DNA from: Massariosphaeria phaeospora | Taxonomy: Eukaryota; Ascomycota; Dothideomycetes; Pleosporales | NCBI GenBank assembly: GCA_011032825.1 | Contig: JAADJZ010000007.1 | Coordinates: forward strand, 1,054,001-1,118,000 | Direction of reading: 5' to 3' | DNA length: 64,000 bases | Shown: piece by piece, positions 44,808 through 56,549 of the stretch | How positions within the stretch are numbered: the stretch's first letter is position 1 | Layout of the letters: every line of letters starts with the position of its first letter | Notes under the pieces: model-generated | What the model saw: the letters and a program-made list of their open reading frames with translations, nothing else | Told to the model about the DNA's origin: nothing | Databases searched by the model: none | Program-made: the position numbers and the translations under genes

Positions 44808-47800
44808 TTATACCCAGCCGAGGCCAATGCCAGCTGCACCAATTAACCACCCTTCAAGTCCATTGAATCCAATGTTTCCTCTTGCGCGTGCGGCGGCACC
44901 GGACGCCTCTAGTGGACCACTAGAGCTCGGTGACGACAAAGTTGTGGTTCCGTCCGCGGGTGTCGTCGTGGAAGGCGTCAAAAGTGTGGATAGCACTTCT
45001 GAGCTCTCAGCAGGTGGAGGCGGCGTATTGCTAGACTCCACCGGACTGCTCTCATCCGGCGTAGATGCCGGAGGAGAGGAAGCTGGAGCGGAAACTACTT
45101 CAGAAGAAGAGTCAGCAGTGCCGCTTACAACAGGCGCACTACTTTGTGGTAGGGGAGGGTTACTAGGAAGCGCAGGACCCTCGGTACTAGGTTCGTTGCT
45201 GGGTGCAGGGATTGCGCTTGGAGAAGGAAGGGGAGTATTACTTGACCCTGCCGGTGGAGACGATACTGGGGTGTTTGGAGGCGGTGAAGGCCTCTGGCTA
45301 TTAGGCGGAGGTGGCCTCGCAGAGCTAGGTGGAGGCCTCTCAGAACTAAGTGGGGGCGGCCTCTCAGTGCTCGGCAAATTGGCTTCGTCTCTATCGGGGA
45401 GGAAAGTCGTCACAGTTTCGTCGGCTACAGATGCCGTCGTCACAGAGGTAGTGATAAAGCTCGAGGTAGCCTCCGCGGTTGGTGTGGCGACGAGGGGATC
45501 ACATGCGCTCTCCCCAATTGTTTGGCCAAGCTGTTGTGTGACGGTGGGAAGACTATTCAGGTAATTTACGACAGTAGGCGCTACAAATCTTTGATCCGGA
45601 ATCTGCGATACGGGTAGTATTAGAGACGCATATTCGGTAGGCACTGGCAGCGTTAAGCTGAGCTTCTCGGTAGCGCAGACAGTGTCAACTGAGATATGGC
45701 TGAATGTTGCATAAACAGCATAAGCGGTCGGATATGTCCTGTATATTGTTAGTCCTGAATCTCCAGGTAAGTTGAAAAAGAGCGTGGCTTACAGAGGCAC
45801 TCCAGAGTAATCCCAAGTCAAGGTCTGAGAGACTGGAGTGGGCAATGTGCTAATTGTCGAGGCCGTGCGAACCGGACTTCCGGCGCTATTGGTATATATG
45901 CTCACGGTAGTGATCCGAGCAGGCAAAGACGTAGTAGAGACGACTACAGTTCCGGGATACTCCAACCGTTTAGCCGTGACATCCAGCTGGCAGTCACTTG
46001 CACATGACACCGAGGCGGAAGACGATGCGGGCGACCCTGACACTGAAGGTGGGGGAGAGCTTGGCGCTGAAGCCGGAGGAGGCGAGACCGTCTGAACAAT
46101 GGTAGTCGGTATAACTTGAGTCGCCGTAAGTGTCAATGTCGAGAGAATCGTAGATATGACGGTGCTTGGCGGGAGCTGAATAGTGAGCGTCTGCGTCGTT
46201 CCAGGAGCTGTGAGGGTTGTTGTCGTGATCTGTCCGGGAATCGTAGACGTGGATAGGATAGTGCTCACTGATGTAGTGACACTTATTTGCGTAATCAGCA
46301 GAGTCTGAGTGGGACCAGGCGCTGTCAGAATGCTGGTAGGGCCTGGGACGTCGCGAGTAATTTCTTCGGTCAAAGTTGATACAAAAGTTTGAGGCGGAAG
46401 CGTGAAAGTGGTGGTAAAGGTCGCAAGTGACCCGGATAGCGAGATGGTGCTTGTTTCAGTCACAGTAGATGCTGGTTCTGTGATCGTGGTAACAAATGTC
46501 GAAATTGTTGTGACTGGGAACGGGCTAGGGACCTCTCGAGTAACTTCTTCAGTCGCGGTAGACACAAATGTTTGAGGCGGAAGCGTGAAAGTGGTGGTGA
46601 AGGTCGCAAGTGACCCGGATAGCGAGATGGTGCTAGTCTCAGTCAAAGTAGATGCTGGTTCTGTGATCGTGGTAATAAATGTCGAAATTGATACGACTGG
46701 GAACGGGCTAGGGACCTCTCGAGTAACTTCTTGAGTCGATATTAGAATTGAAGTAACGGGGAATGGGCTCGGCACAGAAATTTCCGTCGTTTCCCTGAGA
46801 GTCTCTCGAATAGTAGTTGGTATTACAGTAGTAATAATGGAAAAAATAGGGGTTCCCGATACTGTAATTATTGATGTCTGGATCTCTGTGAGATAAGATG
46901 TATAAACAGTAGTGAATGGGATACTGATGGCCTTTGTCTCGGTGAGGGTTTCTCGAATAGTCGTCGGAAGTACAGTGGTGAGGATAGTAGTTAGCCAGGA
47001 AGTAATTGTAGTCCCGGGCCGAGTTATGTAGACCGGGTACCAGCTGGTGATGTACGAAGTGTAAGCGGTTGAATAAGTACTAATGCTGACCTCGGTCCGG
47101 ATACTCAGCTCCGTTTTTTCAGTTGTAGCGGTCCGTTCGATGGTCGTTGGGATGAGTGATACATCTGTGACTATGTACGTCGCGGTAATAGTACATGTAG
47201 TGGTAATAGTGTCCGTCTAACAAAGTTAGAAAGCTAGTAAAAGGAGGATATGACATCCAATGCAGAGGCAGCAATCTTGTAGACAACAAGAAATTCGCGA
47301 GGTGCATCCGGTTCACCGCTGTCATAATTCGTTCCCGATGTGCAGCTAGGTAGGCCTACTCTCTCACCTCTACAAGCCCTACACAACAATACCTAGTATG
47401 GTAGATACAGTAGGGCTTTGTAAAGACAGGAGTAGACAACCTACCTATCGCTAAACACTCCTAGGCTGTCAAGAGGATCGCCTGAAGTCTTCTATATATC
47501 GGCAATGGATTCTGCCAAAGAGGTGGGGTCGAAGGGAAACGCACAGTGAGAATGCTTACCTTCGTCGAGTTATTGTAAACTGTTGATGTATCCCATAGCG
47601 TCGTCGTGTTCCAGAATGTCTCCGTCGTTCCAATTGTGGTCTTGTCTGTAGCCGTGCTGGTGAGAGTGACGGGCACGCACATTCCTGGCCCAGTCGAGGA
47701 CCCCGAAGAAGAGGAAGAAGATGATGTTGGCTCAGTCGAATATTCTGAGGAAGAAGATGGTGGCTCTGTCGGATACTCTGAGGAAGAAGATGGTGGTGGC

Positions 47801-48153
47801 TCAGTCGAATACTGTGAGGAAGATGATGGCGGCCCCGTCGAATAATCCGAGGAAGATGGAGGTGGATTAACCATATACCCTGAAGATGACGATGGTGGGC
47901 TAACCTCCGAAGATGATGGCAGTGGGATAACCTCCGAAGATGATGGCAGTGGGATAACCTCATAATCGCTCGAAGTTACTGGCGGTGGGTTCGCTTCGTA
48001 TCCTCCCGAAGTCGGTGGTGGTGGGTTGGTGTCATAACCGCCCGAAGATGGCGGCGCATTGTTCAACGACGACGAAGGACTCGGGACATCGCTGGAGGCA
48101 TCCGTAGCGGCTGCGGAAGTGATCAAGGCCAACAGAGGCCAAAAGCTACGCAT
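44808..48153 (-). CDS. GPI-anchored Ser/Thr-rich mucin-like cell-surface protein, 982 aa
   Basis: Three exons (47560-48153, 45793-47216, 44808-45738) joining in frame; introns of 343 and 54 nt. Signal peptide MRSFWPLLALITSAAA. Residues about 20-150 are Pro/Ser repeats (PPSSSSEYSTEP type). Residues about 150-640 are Thr/Ser-rich with recurrent TTIRETL and TITEPAST motifs, including two 61-residue tandem units. After a Cys-bearing part (SVSCASDCQL, then a second segment with VDTVCATEKL and ACDP) comes a second Ser/Pro-rich stalk. The C terminus NGLEGWLIGAAGIGLGWV is a GPI-attachment-type tail preceded by small residues (SGPLEASGAAARA). It is likely heavily O-glycosylated and wall-bound. No catalytic domain is seen. 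The first intron is unusually long and shares sequence with the intron of the next gene. Confidence 0.85.
46348..46713 (-). repeat. Two tandem 183-bp coding repeats in the mucin gene
   Basis: The stretch of 61 codons beginning near VPSPFPV and containing STFITTITEPAST, then TISLSGSLATFTTTFTLPPQ is duplicated with few changes. acctctcgag-type boundaries lie at 46348, 46531 and 46714, giving a 183-bp period. High identity suggests recent or homogenised duplication. Confidence 0.85.
47217..47559 (-). other. Long intron of the mucin gene carrying a repeat copy
   Basis: A 343-nt intron, donor GTAAGC at 47559 and acceptor TTAG at 47217. A TTCTAAC branch-point-like site lies close to the acceptor. 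About 47380-47508 resembles 50795-50910, including identical ctgtcaagaggatcgc at 47466-47481. The exons on both sides fit only if this stretch is removed, because it contains many stops. Confidence 0.65.
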
Positions 48154-50052
48154 GATGAGAACGAGAGACTGCTACGCGAGCTGAACGAGTGCGACGCGGC
48201 GCGATGCTGAAGATTGTTAGAGAAACACGGGAAGCTCGACTAAGAAGAAACATATAATAGCTTCTTCAGGGTCTGACATGGGTTCCGCAAAGTCAACACA
48301 GAGTCACACGGATGCTGAGGATGGGGCAGGTGTGACCAAAGGAACATGTCGGTTGGAGAAGAGAGACTGATCAACAGATGTAAACTTACCACAAGCAATA
48401 ACGATGGGCTGGAGATTCACACCGGAACGACAAGCAGTGAGCAGGCAGCGGCCGCGGGTGTGACTATAAGAATACTTGCTGCTTGACAGCAGGCTGCAGA
48501 ATCGGTGGCATTACGATTTGAGCTGGCGGGGCTGGGCTTCCAGATGATCCTGTTTACTAGGATAGAGAAGATGGCAATGGCCCGGGCGGAGAATATGCAA
48601 TAGGCACGTCGCTCCGCCTACGTGCATCCCGTTCGATGTTTCCGCGCGGCCGCCACGGCGACGAGTCGATTTACGAGTTTGCAGCCTCCCTAGGGCTTGT
48701 AGGAGCACTAGTATGGCCGGCAAAAGTGCACGTATTGATAACGTGAGCGGCGAGGGATTGGGTTCCAAGACAGGCTCGGAATGGCTGCGGGATGCGGCGT
48801 AGCACTCGAGTCTCGACAGTTGCTGGGCAGGCACGGCCGGCACAACGCTGCGCTCGCTGGTGCGCTGTCGGTCTAGAAAGTCATCATCGCGCTCGTCGTC
48901 CATGCCGAGCCAGGGCGAAGGCTGACATGGTGATGCAACGGCCGCTTCTGGGTAGCCAGTTGCCTGCGAGAGCTAGCACGAGCTGCACCCGGTCATCATC
49001 AGCGGCGGCTAGACGGTGCCAGACTGGGGCAAAGACTGGTGAGCTGTATGGCTGGGGGCCAGACTCCAGAGCGGCGGGGAGGAGAGGCTGCGGGCCGCGC
49101 CTGAGCAGCCTTGCCCGTGCCGAAAGCGCTCGAATGCGGGCTGCTGCGAGCAATGGCTGCGTGCCCGGGAGGTGTGGTGGCACGGCGGCGTGCTGGGTCG
49201 GCCAGCGCGCGCCATTCAGTGCTCGGTGGCGGGGGGGGAGCAGGAATTAGCCAGCCGTTGGAGCCGCACGTGAGGGGAGGAGGGTGACTGGCGAGGAGTA
49301 GGACGGAGGACGTCGTTGTTGAGCTTGGGAGCTTCCGGTGAGCTGGGCCGGGAAGCGGGGCAGGCGGCGGCGGCGATTGGCGGCGGCGGCTCGAGCGTTG
49401 AGTCAGCCGGCGCCCGGTCCCCTTTGGGCGCTAGGCAATATCCCTCAGCAGTCAACAGTGTTCTCTAGCCACCGCGCCATGCATCCCATCCGCCTGCACC
49501 TCGTCTCACGCCCACCGCAGCACGCAAGACCCGCAAGCCCTACGTGCTCCAATCAGTTTCCCCAATAGGCGTCCCACTATGGCTCACAGCGCCTGCACCG
49601 CTGCATCGTTGCCCCGGGCCAGCAGCCCTGGGTCCAGTCCACCAGTTGAACTGCCGGCGGAATGCACGTATTCCGCGTCTCTCTGTCTGCGCCTATCAGT
49701 ATCATGCCCCGCTGTGGCACGGCGGCTGGTCAAAAGAAAGCAGTCGGCTTCGAGCCCCTCTCTGCTCCCGTCTCCATCCGCGTCGTGGCATGGCACAACA
49801 CGATGCTACTGAGCTACCCAGATCCTGACCAGCGCTGACGCTCCCTCCCTGCATACCCGTGTGCCTCTTATTGTCTCGATTCAGCGAGCACCCTAGGCTG
49901 CCTTCTGTTCTCACGAGGCTGTTGCCGTTTGTCGCCGCGGGCACCACTTTCGTCTTACACTCGCCCTCTCCGCCGTCTGCTGTGGCTGCCCTTCCTCCAC
50001 TCATTTAGTCCCTCTTCACTGGCCATGCCAAAGATATAACTACTTCATAGCC
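48154..50052. other. GC-rich divergent intergenic region, 1.9 kb
   Basis: Separates the mucin (-) and the pepsin-like gene (+). Overlapping frames in 48792-49828 on both strands reflect high GC content and few stop codons; they lack motifs and share DNA, so they are not called. Presumably it holds both promoters and long leaders. The missing signal peptide of the pepsin-like protein may be encoded by an unrecognised exon near its right end. Confidence 0.5.
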
Positions 50053-52457
50053 ATGTACTTTCCAAAACGCGCCGACGACGCAAATGCGAAAACGCTACCG
50101 CCTCCGCCAGTCACTGTAGAGGCTAGTGGAGACTTCGACGGGAACGACGGCAAATGGTCGACATTCACTATCAATCTTGGTGACAGTGAGCCCTGGGGCC
50201 GCGGCCAGAATTTCAAGGTCCTCATATCGACGTCCTCTCCGGTAACGCTAGTGCCACAAGACACTGGGAAATGCGCTGAGGACTGCGCGAAGAGCCGTGG
50301 CCTCGAACTTTTCAATGGACGTCAGCCCCTTGGATATGAGTCCACGCAAACCTGGAAGGAATCGGGGCTATACGACATACCGTTGCCATCTTGGTGGTCC
50401 GGTCAAAACCCCAAGGGCACATATGGCTTGGAAAACGTCGCCCTAGGGAAAAGCTCCAAAACAAGTGCTGTTTTACCTGAGCAGATGGTTTATAAGTACA
50501 AGTTTGAAGAGTTTTGGTTGGGATCCTTCGGTTTGGCGATAGGTCCTCTCGATACCTCAGGTGCGGTCAAAACGCCTTTCCTGGCAAACTTTGCCACTCA
50601 AATTCCCAGCTCGTCTTTTGGCTACACAGCTGGTGCATCATATAGTATGTGGACCTATCTCATTTTAGTCTGTTCTTACTTTTGCGATTCAGGAGATGAA
50701 GGATTTGTTTTATCGAACCAGCGTGGATCAAATCATAGGCACCGCCGTGACAAGGGCTTTTCTCATATCTCCCTCGACTAGCTGTATGGGACCATTACCC
50801 ACTGTGCTGGATACAATGAGGCCTTGTAAAAGTAGCATGAGCCTTCTTGTAATATGTCGAAATACCCTAGCCTGTCAAGAGGATCGCATATACAGTCTCT
50901 TTGATCGGCACGCAACAAAACTATGCCACGCGCACACAAAGTAACAGGATGAATGCTAACTGGCGAGCAGGGGATCACGACAAAGGAACCGGAACTCTAG
51001 CTAGCCTTGTACTTGGTGGTTACGATCAGTCAAGATTTACCGACAAGGGAGTGGCCATTGACATGCCCAAGCAACCCCAGGGAAATACAACTCTTGTCGT
51101 CGGCGTTCAATCCATTTTGTACCATTCTGATCGAAAAGCCGAGGCCAACGACTTCTCGTTTACTGCGGAGTCCTCGGGATTCTACGCGACAATAGACTCA
51201 ACGTTGCCATACCTCTGGCTCCCTGACGCCATTTGCGAAAAGTTCGCGGAGAAGTTCCGTCTGACCTATGAAAATGACAAGAACATGTATACAATGAATT
51301 CGTCGTCACATAATTTCAATATGGCACAGAACGCAACAGTCACTTTCAAAATCGCAAACGGGCTAGGTGGCAGCAATGAGTTCTCAACAATCGAACTACC
51401 ATATGGTGCATTCTATCTGACAGCGGACGAACCTATATTCAATAATTCAACACCGTATTTCCCACTCAGGAGATCGCCCAATAGTCAGTTCGTACTAGGC
51501 CGAGCCTTCCTCCAAGAGGCATATCTCATTGTCGACTACGAACGTATGAACTTTACCGTCGCGCCAGCCAAATTCTCTGATCCAATGCCGCCACCAGATG
51601 TCAAGTCGATATTCAAGAAGGACTTCGTCCCGCCATTGCCCTCTCCAGGCCCAACAAATACGGACGATGGAGGAACACTCTCTGGCGGCGCCATCGCAGG
51701 CATAGTCGTTGGAATCGTCGTAGCTTTCCTCCTTGCTGCCGTAGCTGGTTTCTTCTTCTGGAAGAAACGGCGTGCGAGCAAACTCAAACGCGAATCCAAA
51801 GTCTCTGAGATCGACACAGTAAATGCCGGCAACGAAGTCAGGCACCGTCGCATCTCTGAACTCGACTCGGAGCCACCCAATTCGCCAAAATCATCCATGG
51901 CCGGGTATTACGACCGCGACCAAAAGGACATTGTCCCGTTCCCTCCGATTAACGAGATGGAAAGTCCGCCCGCCGAATTATACAGTGCGCCGCCCACAGA
52001 CACTCCCCGAAGCGAACGAGACGCCGAATCCTACTTCAACGCAGCGCCGGGCAAGTTCCGCAGGCGCGGTGCTACACGAGAGTCCTCCGGAAACAACACA
52101 CCCGGCACACCAGGGGTATATCACCCAACCATTGCCGAGCTGCCTGGAGACGATAGTAGGCTACAACCCGCAAGCGCGCCGGCGAACCGCAGTCCTAGTG
52201 ACACATCGCTCCAAACCAACATCGATGAGGTCATCAACAGACCCGGTGCCAAAACCGAGCCAGCTCAAGAAGCGAAGTCTGGGGCCAAGGCTGAAGGCGA
52301 GCCGGAAACGGCAGTTGAACGACGACCGTCGCACACACGGGGCGCGAGCGACACGACCATCCAGAGCGACACCACAGCCGTCTCGCAGCCCACCCCCGAG
52401 GAACTAGAGGACTGGGCAGACCGTCCAGATGAGCCACGTAGACCTCTATCTGAGTAA
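50053..52457 (+). CDS. Membrane-anchored pepsin-like (A1) protein lacking the first DTG, 692 aa
   Basis: Two exons (50053-50644, 50971-52457) with a 326-nt intron giving AGASYRDHDKGTGTLASLVL. The pepsin-like fold shows PWGRGQNFKVLISTSSPVTL, where the usual catalytic DTGS is STSS. Then come CAEDCAKSRGLELFNGRQ, LVLGGYDQSRF and the second site FYATIDSTLPYLWLPD, which keeps an Asp, followed by RSPNSQFVLGRAFLQEAYL. A Gly-rich linker precedes one transmembrane helix (GGAIAGIVVGIVVAFLLAAVAGFFF) with a KKRR stop-transfer signal. The cytosolic tail of about 210 residues is Ser/Pro/Glu-rich. With one of two catalytic aspartates gone it is probably not a protease; a sensor or wall-binding role is inference. 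The start is uncertain because no signal peptide is encoded after 50053. Confidence 0.8.
50645..50970 (+). other. Long intron of the pepsin-like gene carrying a repeat copy
   Basis: A 326-nt intron, donor GTATGT, acceptor GAGCAG. A complete ordinary 48-nt intron (50645-50692, GTATGT...GATTCAG) is nested at its left end, and gctaac lies just before the true acceptor. The remainder (about 278 nt) includes the repeat similar to the mucin intron, with identical ctgtcaagaggatcgc at 50872-50887. Use of the inner acceptor would end the protein at TAG 50779. Confidence 0.6.
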
Positions 52458-55014
52458 CCGTGCAAGACAAGGTCAATTCCGGCTTGTTGCGTGCTGAAAT
52501 CAGATTTCGGTGATAAGTCTCTATTTCTGTCTGCATCCTTGCGCGTCCTTGTTGTATTGCGTGTGTTTGTAGTACATACTGGGAGGATTTCTGAAACACA
52601 TCTTGCCTATTACGGCCGTCTAGCTTAGTTTGACCTACCGACCTACTGTTGTTTGCAAGGGAGGAGTTGGCCGTGTTTGATTGATTTGATACCCACCACG
52701 CTCTTTTAACAGCCACGATAGTTATGACGTTAGAAGTTAACTTGTAATAATACGAAGTTTATCTTAGCTGCGATAGCTATCTTCCAGTTCCTGTGCTGTG
52801 GGGTCGTTCCATCGCACTTGCTCGTTTCGAGAGCACTTTTCTGAGGGAAAGAACGCTCTACTCTAGTTTTTACTCGCTCTCTACATTTACAGACCAACCT
52901 GTCGACCTGCATACTCACGACATATCTACCCAGCCCCGTTCTCCCCCTCTGCCGTTTCGCAGCCCTGAAACACGCCCCTCCCTTCCGATCCCCTCAGCCC
53001 CCCGCCAGTCCCGATCTAAACCTCCCGAGGTCGCACACTGTCCACATATCGCTCGGGAAAGGAAGCAGCCCCAAATCAAGCTTCTACACGGAGAGCTTAT
53101 CTTATTCCCCTAGCTGGGTTACGACGCTGGACAAAAGAGGACATGGGTTGTGTTGGTGTTGGTGTTGTTGTACAGAGCTAGAAGAGTACATGGTCGGGTT
53201 GTGTGTATAAAGATAGATAGGGAGGGGAGGTAGTAAGGGACGCTAGGTAATGAATGAGTGGTAAGTATGCGTGCGGGGGACTTGCACAAAGAGATAGATA
53301 GATATATGGCGTATCCGTAGATGCGACGGCAGCGCTAGGGAAGAGTAGATAATCGTAGACTAACCACTCTATACAGGTACTACTTAATGCTCATACTTTT
53401 CTCGTCCTGCAGAACTAACTCAGTGCAGGCATACTCCCTACAAAGTAGGCTACAACGGATACTCCCACACCACTCTATGTAGATAGACCTGAGAACCAAT
53501 AACACTCTGAATCGCATGCCAACAAGCTCAACTCAGCGCACATGTACGCCGTACACCAAACGCCTTCCTCCGCTCGTGTCAACACATGAATCAACATCGC
53601 CGACTTGAACCTCTCCCGCTACACAGCAAACCCATTCAAAACAAACAATCCACCCAATTCCCCCAAACACCAGCCTCCAAGTGTGTGCCACGCAATATGC
53701 GCCCCGGCTAAACTGCGCCTTCCACCATCGCATCCCATCTCAACCCAACCCAATCCTAGCCTCCGGTATGCAGCACCCATGCACGCACGCGGCACAGCAG
53801 CTCTAGATGCAATCCACCGCCACCCCGCGGGCTGGAAGCCACACACCTAGCCGGACCCGACAATAAGGTGCGCGAAAGAACAGGGCGCTTAGATCGCAGG
53901 GTGGCGGCTTGGGTTGACTGACTGACTGACTGACTGAACATAGGTACAATATGTTTGACGGAAACATTAATGGGCGTCGGAAACCCGGAAAATACTAAGA
54001 GCATACGGGAATACCTTTGTGATCCTCCCTCGGACGTAGACAAGTTGCGGTTTAGCCCATGTGCTAAATCCTCATTGCTGATGCCCTTGTATGGAGTAGT
54101 GAGAATAACGGGCAAGGCGCCCAACCCACCAACACCCGTCCCAAAATCTCACGTCTCGCTCAGAGCTCGAGCTCGTTCTCCCCACCGCCACAACGCACGA
54201 ACGATCCCAGCGCGAGCGGCGCTCGCTCACGGCGCCGCACGAGCATGCAGCATCAGCACCAGGGCGCGCACAGACCGAGTGCCCCGATCCTGCACAACCG
54301 AACCGTCCACGGGTATACACGAGTGGCCAGTGCGTCCCATCTGCACTGAACTGAGCCGGGGCTGAAGAATTAGGCCACAAGTTTCCCTTGCACGACCAGT
54401 CTTCGCCTGGAAAAAGGAAGGCGGGACACGAACAAGGCAAACGAGGCAACGAGGGGTAGGTAAGATAGATGGCGGCTGCGGACGGTACTGGGTATGACGG
54501 GGGTGCTAGATCATGCGGGAATATGAGGGTTTTTGATAGGGCTTTGTGATTGCACAGCGTGTGGCTGCTGCGTGTGTGCAGCGAATGGGGGAACTGCTGG
54601 GTGGGTGGGCGAGAACGAACTCGACGGGGAAGTGAATTGCGTGTTCGTGTGGCGTGCTACTACCTACTGTTGCAACTGGATGCTGCAACTGATGAGCTGG
54701 GGTGTCGATTTGCGCAGCTGCGAAATGTGATGCGCTGCGATGTGATCGCGATGTGCTGCAGTCGCCTCTTCCGTCATCTGACAGCGCTTGCGGACGACGT
54801 TGCTTTGCGACCGACTGTGCCGCAATCAACGATTTTATGTCCTCCAAACATCCGTGGGCAATTGGGCGAGGCTGAATCGCTGGCAATCAGTGTTGCTGGC
54901 TGACGCTGTGCATTCGTACATGCCCGATCTATGTACGCCGTATATCTCCTGTATGCATGCAATCCGGGCCGGCGCTAGATAGACAACCTCATATACGCAT
55001 GTGCGTCGAACTCA
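52458..55014. other. Gene-free 2.6 kb
   Basis: No ORF with domain or splice support. It includes a tggtgttgt-rich stretch near 53150, several agatagata tracts (53210-53310) and a (tgac)5 run at about 53915-53937. It holds the 3' regions of the flanking convergent genes and otherwise nothing I recognise. Confidence 0.5.
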
Positions 55015-56549
55015 TCAACTCGCACTCTGTTCCTGCCGCTGTTGAGCCTGTCGCTGCTGCTGTGCCTGGATTTTGATGAGCTCAGATGGCCACTGGAGCG
55101 CCGGCTGCCAGCTCGGATCGACGGCTTCCGCAGTCTCCATGATGCGGCAAGCCCAGCCGTTCATGAACCAGTACATCGGCTCGGCGGCGTGCAGCACAAC
55201 TGCGTAGTGCATCAGTATGACCAAAGCGCCCGGATTTCGCTGGCGCAGCCAGGTGAAGAAGATGGGTCGGATGTGAAGCGGCCAACTGAACAGGAAACGG
55301 ATCTCGCGCCCGTCAATGCATGGTTGCCGCGAGAAAGCAGCTTTTTCTCGAAATGCGGAGAGCACATCAAGGTACCCTTCTCGCATATCCTCATTCATGG
55401 GCTGGGCCTCAAAGAAGGCTATTAGGTCTGGTAGGTGGTCTATAACTTTATCGAAGACCGGTTGGTGAGGCGTCTCGTAAGGTAGCAGCTTCGTCATAGG
55501 CGCAAAGGGGCCATCCTTGATGGAGTGTTGTGCCGATGACAGTACACCGCCTACGCCATGTACCAACGCAAAGATGTCGAGAATATCCTCGATTGGATCT
55601 TGCGAGGGTCGGGTTGAGCTCGGATTTAAATATAATGCGTGAAGACTGGTGGATCCGAAGACACTCAGTGTGACGAGCGTGGAGGTGGCGAACAAAGCGC
55701 CGACATTGTCGTTTGAGACGTTCTGTAACACCTTTCGCATAGCCCTGATGGCTAAGTCCTGATGGTGGATGCCAAGGGCATAGAACGCTCTCCGCTGGTC
55801 GTGTTGTTGATACGCTAGGTGCAACGCCGAGAAAGCGAGGATTTCGTGCATCAGGAAGGTGTTGTTGATGGCTTGTTTCGGCGCGGCGAGCCTCCACATG
55901 TCGCGGATGTCATCTCGTTCGGTTACAGTGTTGAAGGCTTCTGTGGTCCAATGATGCCTGACTGTAAATTAACCATCGTTCGTGAGAGGTGTTGACTGCA
56001 AAGCTCACATTAACTCTAGGTCTCGCACCCAGTAGTTGGGTTGAACTGTATCACACTTATTCACAAACTTGGTAAGATAAGGGAACGGATCTGTTTGCGA
56101 ATGTGGCGACCCTGTGTCTGATGTGCCTGCCGTAGGCGCTGGAGATGGATTCAAAACATATTCGATGGGTAGCGCTGCCACCGTTGAGGTTTGAGCTGGA
56201 GCCTAGCACAGTTGAGTGGAGTTTCATAGCCAGCTAAGGAAGATGTATTAATACCTTTCTAGGTCGTTCAGCTATGACTCTTGTCACGCGAGTAGAACTG
56301 CTAGCCGCAGACTTGACAGGTTGCGGCGGAAGAGCATTGGGGTCCCATGGAACGAGAGAACACTGAACACCGTGTCTCGCGCAGCTCGAACATGGCTTGT
56401 TTTCATCGCACTAGTAATCAGGATATCAGCACAGTGGACCCAAGACTTTTTAGATAGTGAGAGAGGCGGGATTATGGACTCACCTTGACATGTCTGGTCT
56501 TGCATTGCTGACAGCCATTCCTGGACTTTTTGTGGCCTAGCCGCGGCAT
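55015..56549 (-). CDS. Zn(II)2Cys6 transcription factor, 452 aa
   Basis: Four exons (56484-56549, 56255-56410, 56009-56202, 55015-55957) with introns of 73, 52 and 51 nt, all in frame. The DNA-binding cluster spans the first junction: C13-x2-C16-x6-C23-x5-C29-x2-C32-x6-C39 (SRNGCQQCKTRHVK, then CDENKPCSSCARHGVQC). The rest is the fungal-specific regulatory region: LMHHWTTEAFNTV, then LMHEILAFSALHLAYQQ, AMRKVLQNVSNDNVGALFAT and SIFV-like helical parts, ending in a Gln-rich coiled tail (IQAQQQRQAQQRQEQ). This architecture resembles UPC2/sterol-regulator-like C6 proteins (HHWTTEA.. and FLMHALLALSALHLA patterns). Target genes are unknown. Confidence 0.9.

Noticed and set aside
44827..45564. 245-codon plus-strand ORF opposite the mucin C terminus
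   Set aside because: Antisense shadow of Ser/Pro/Thr-rich codons; the sense frame has a GPI tail and correct splicing.
48511..49828. Cluster of overlapping ORFs on both strands in the 48.5-49.8 kb region
   Set aside because: High GC lowers stop frequency; the frames share DNA, lack domains and have low-complexity Ala/Arg/Pro composition.
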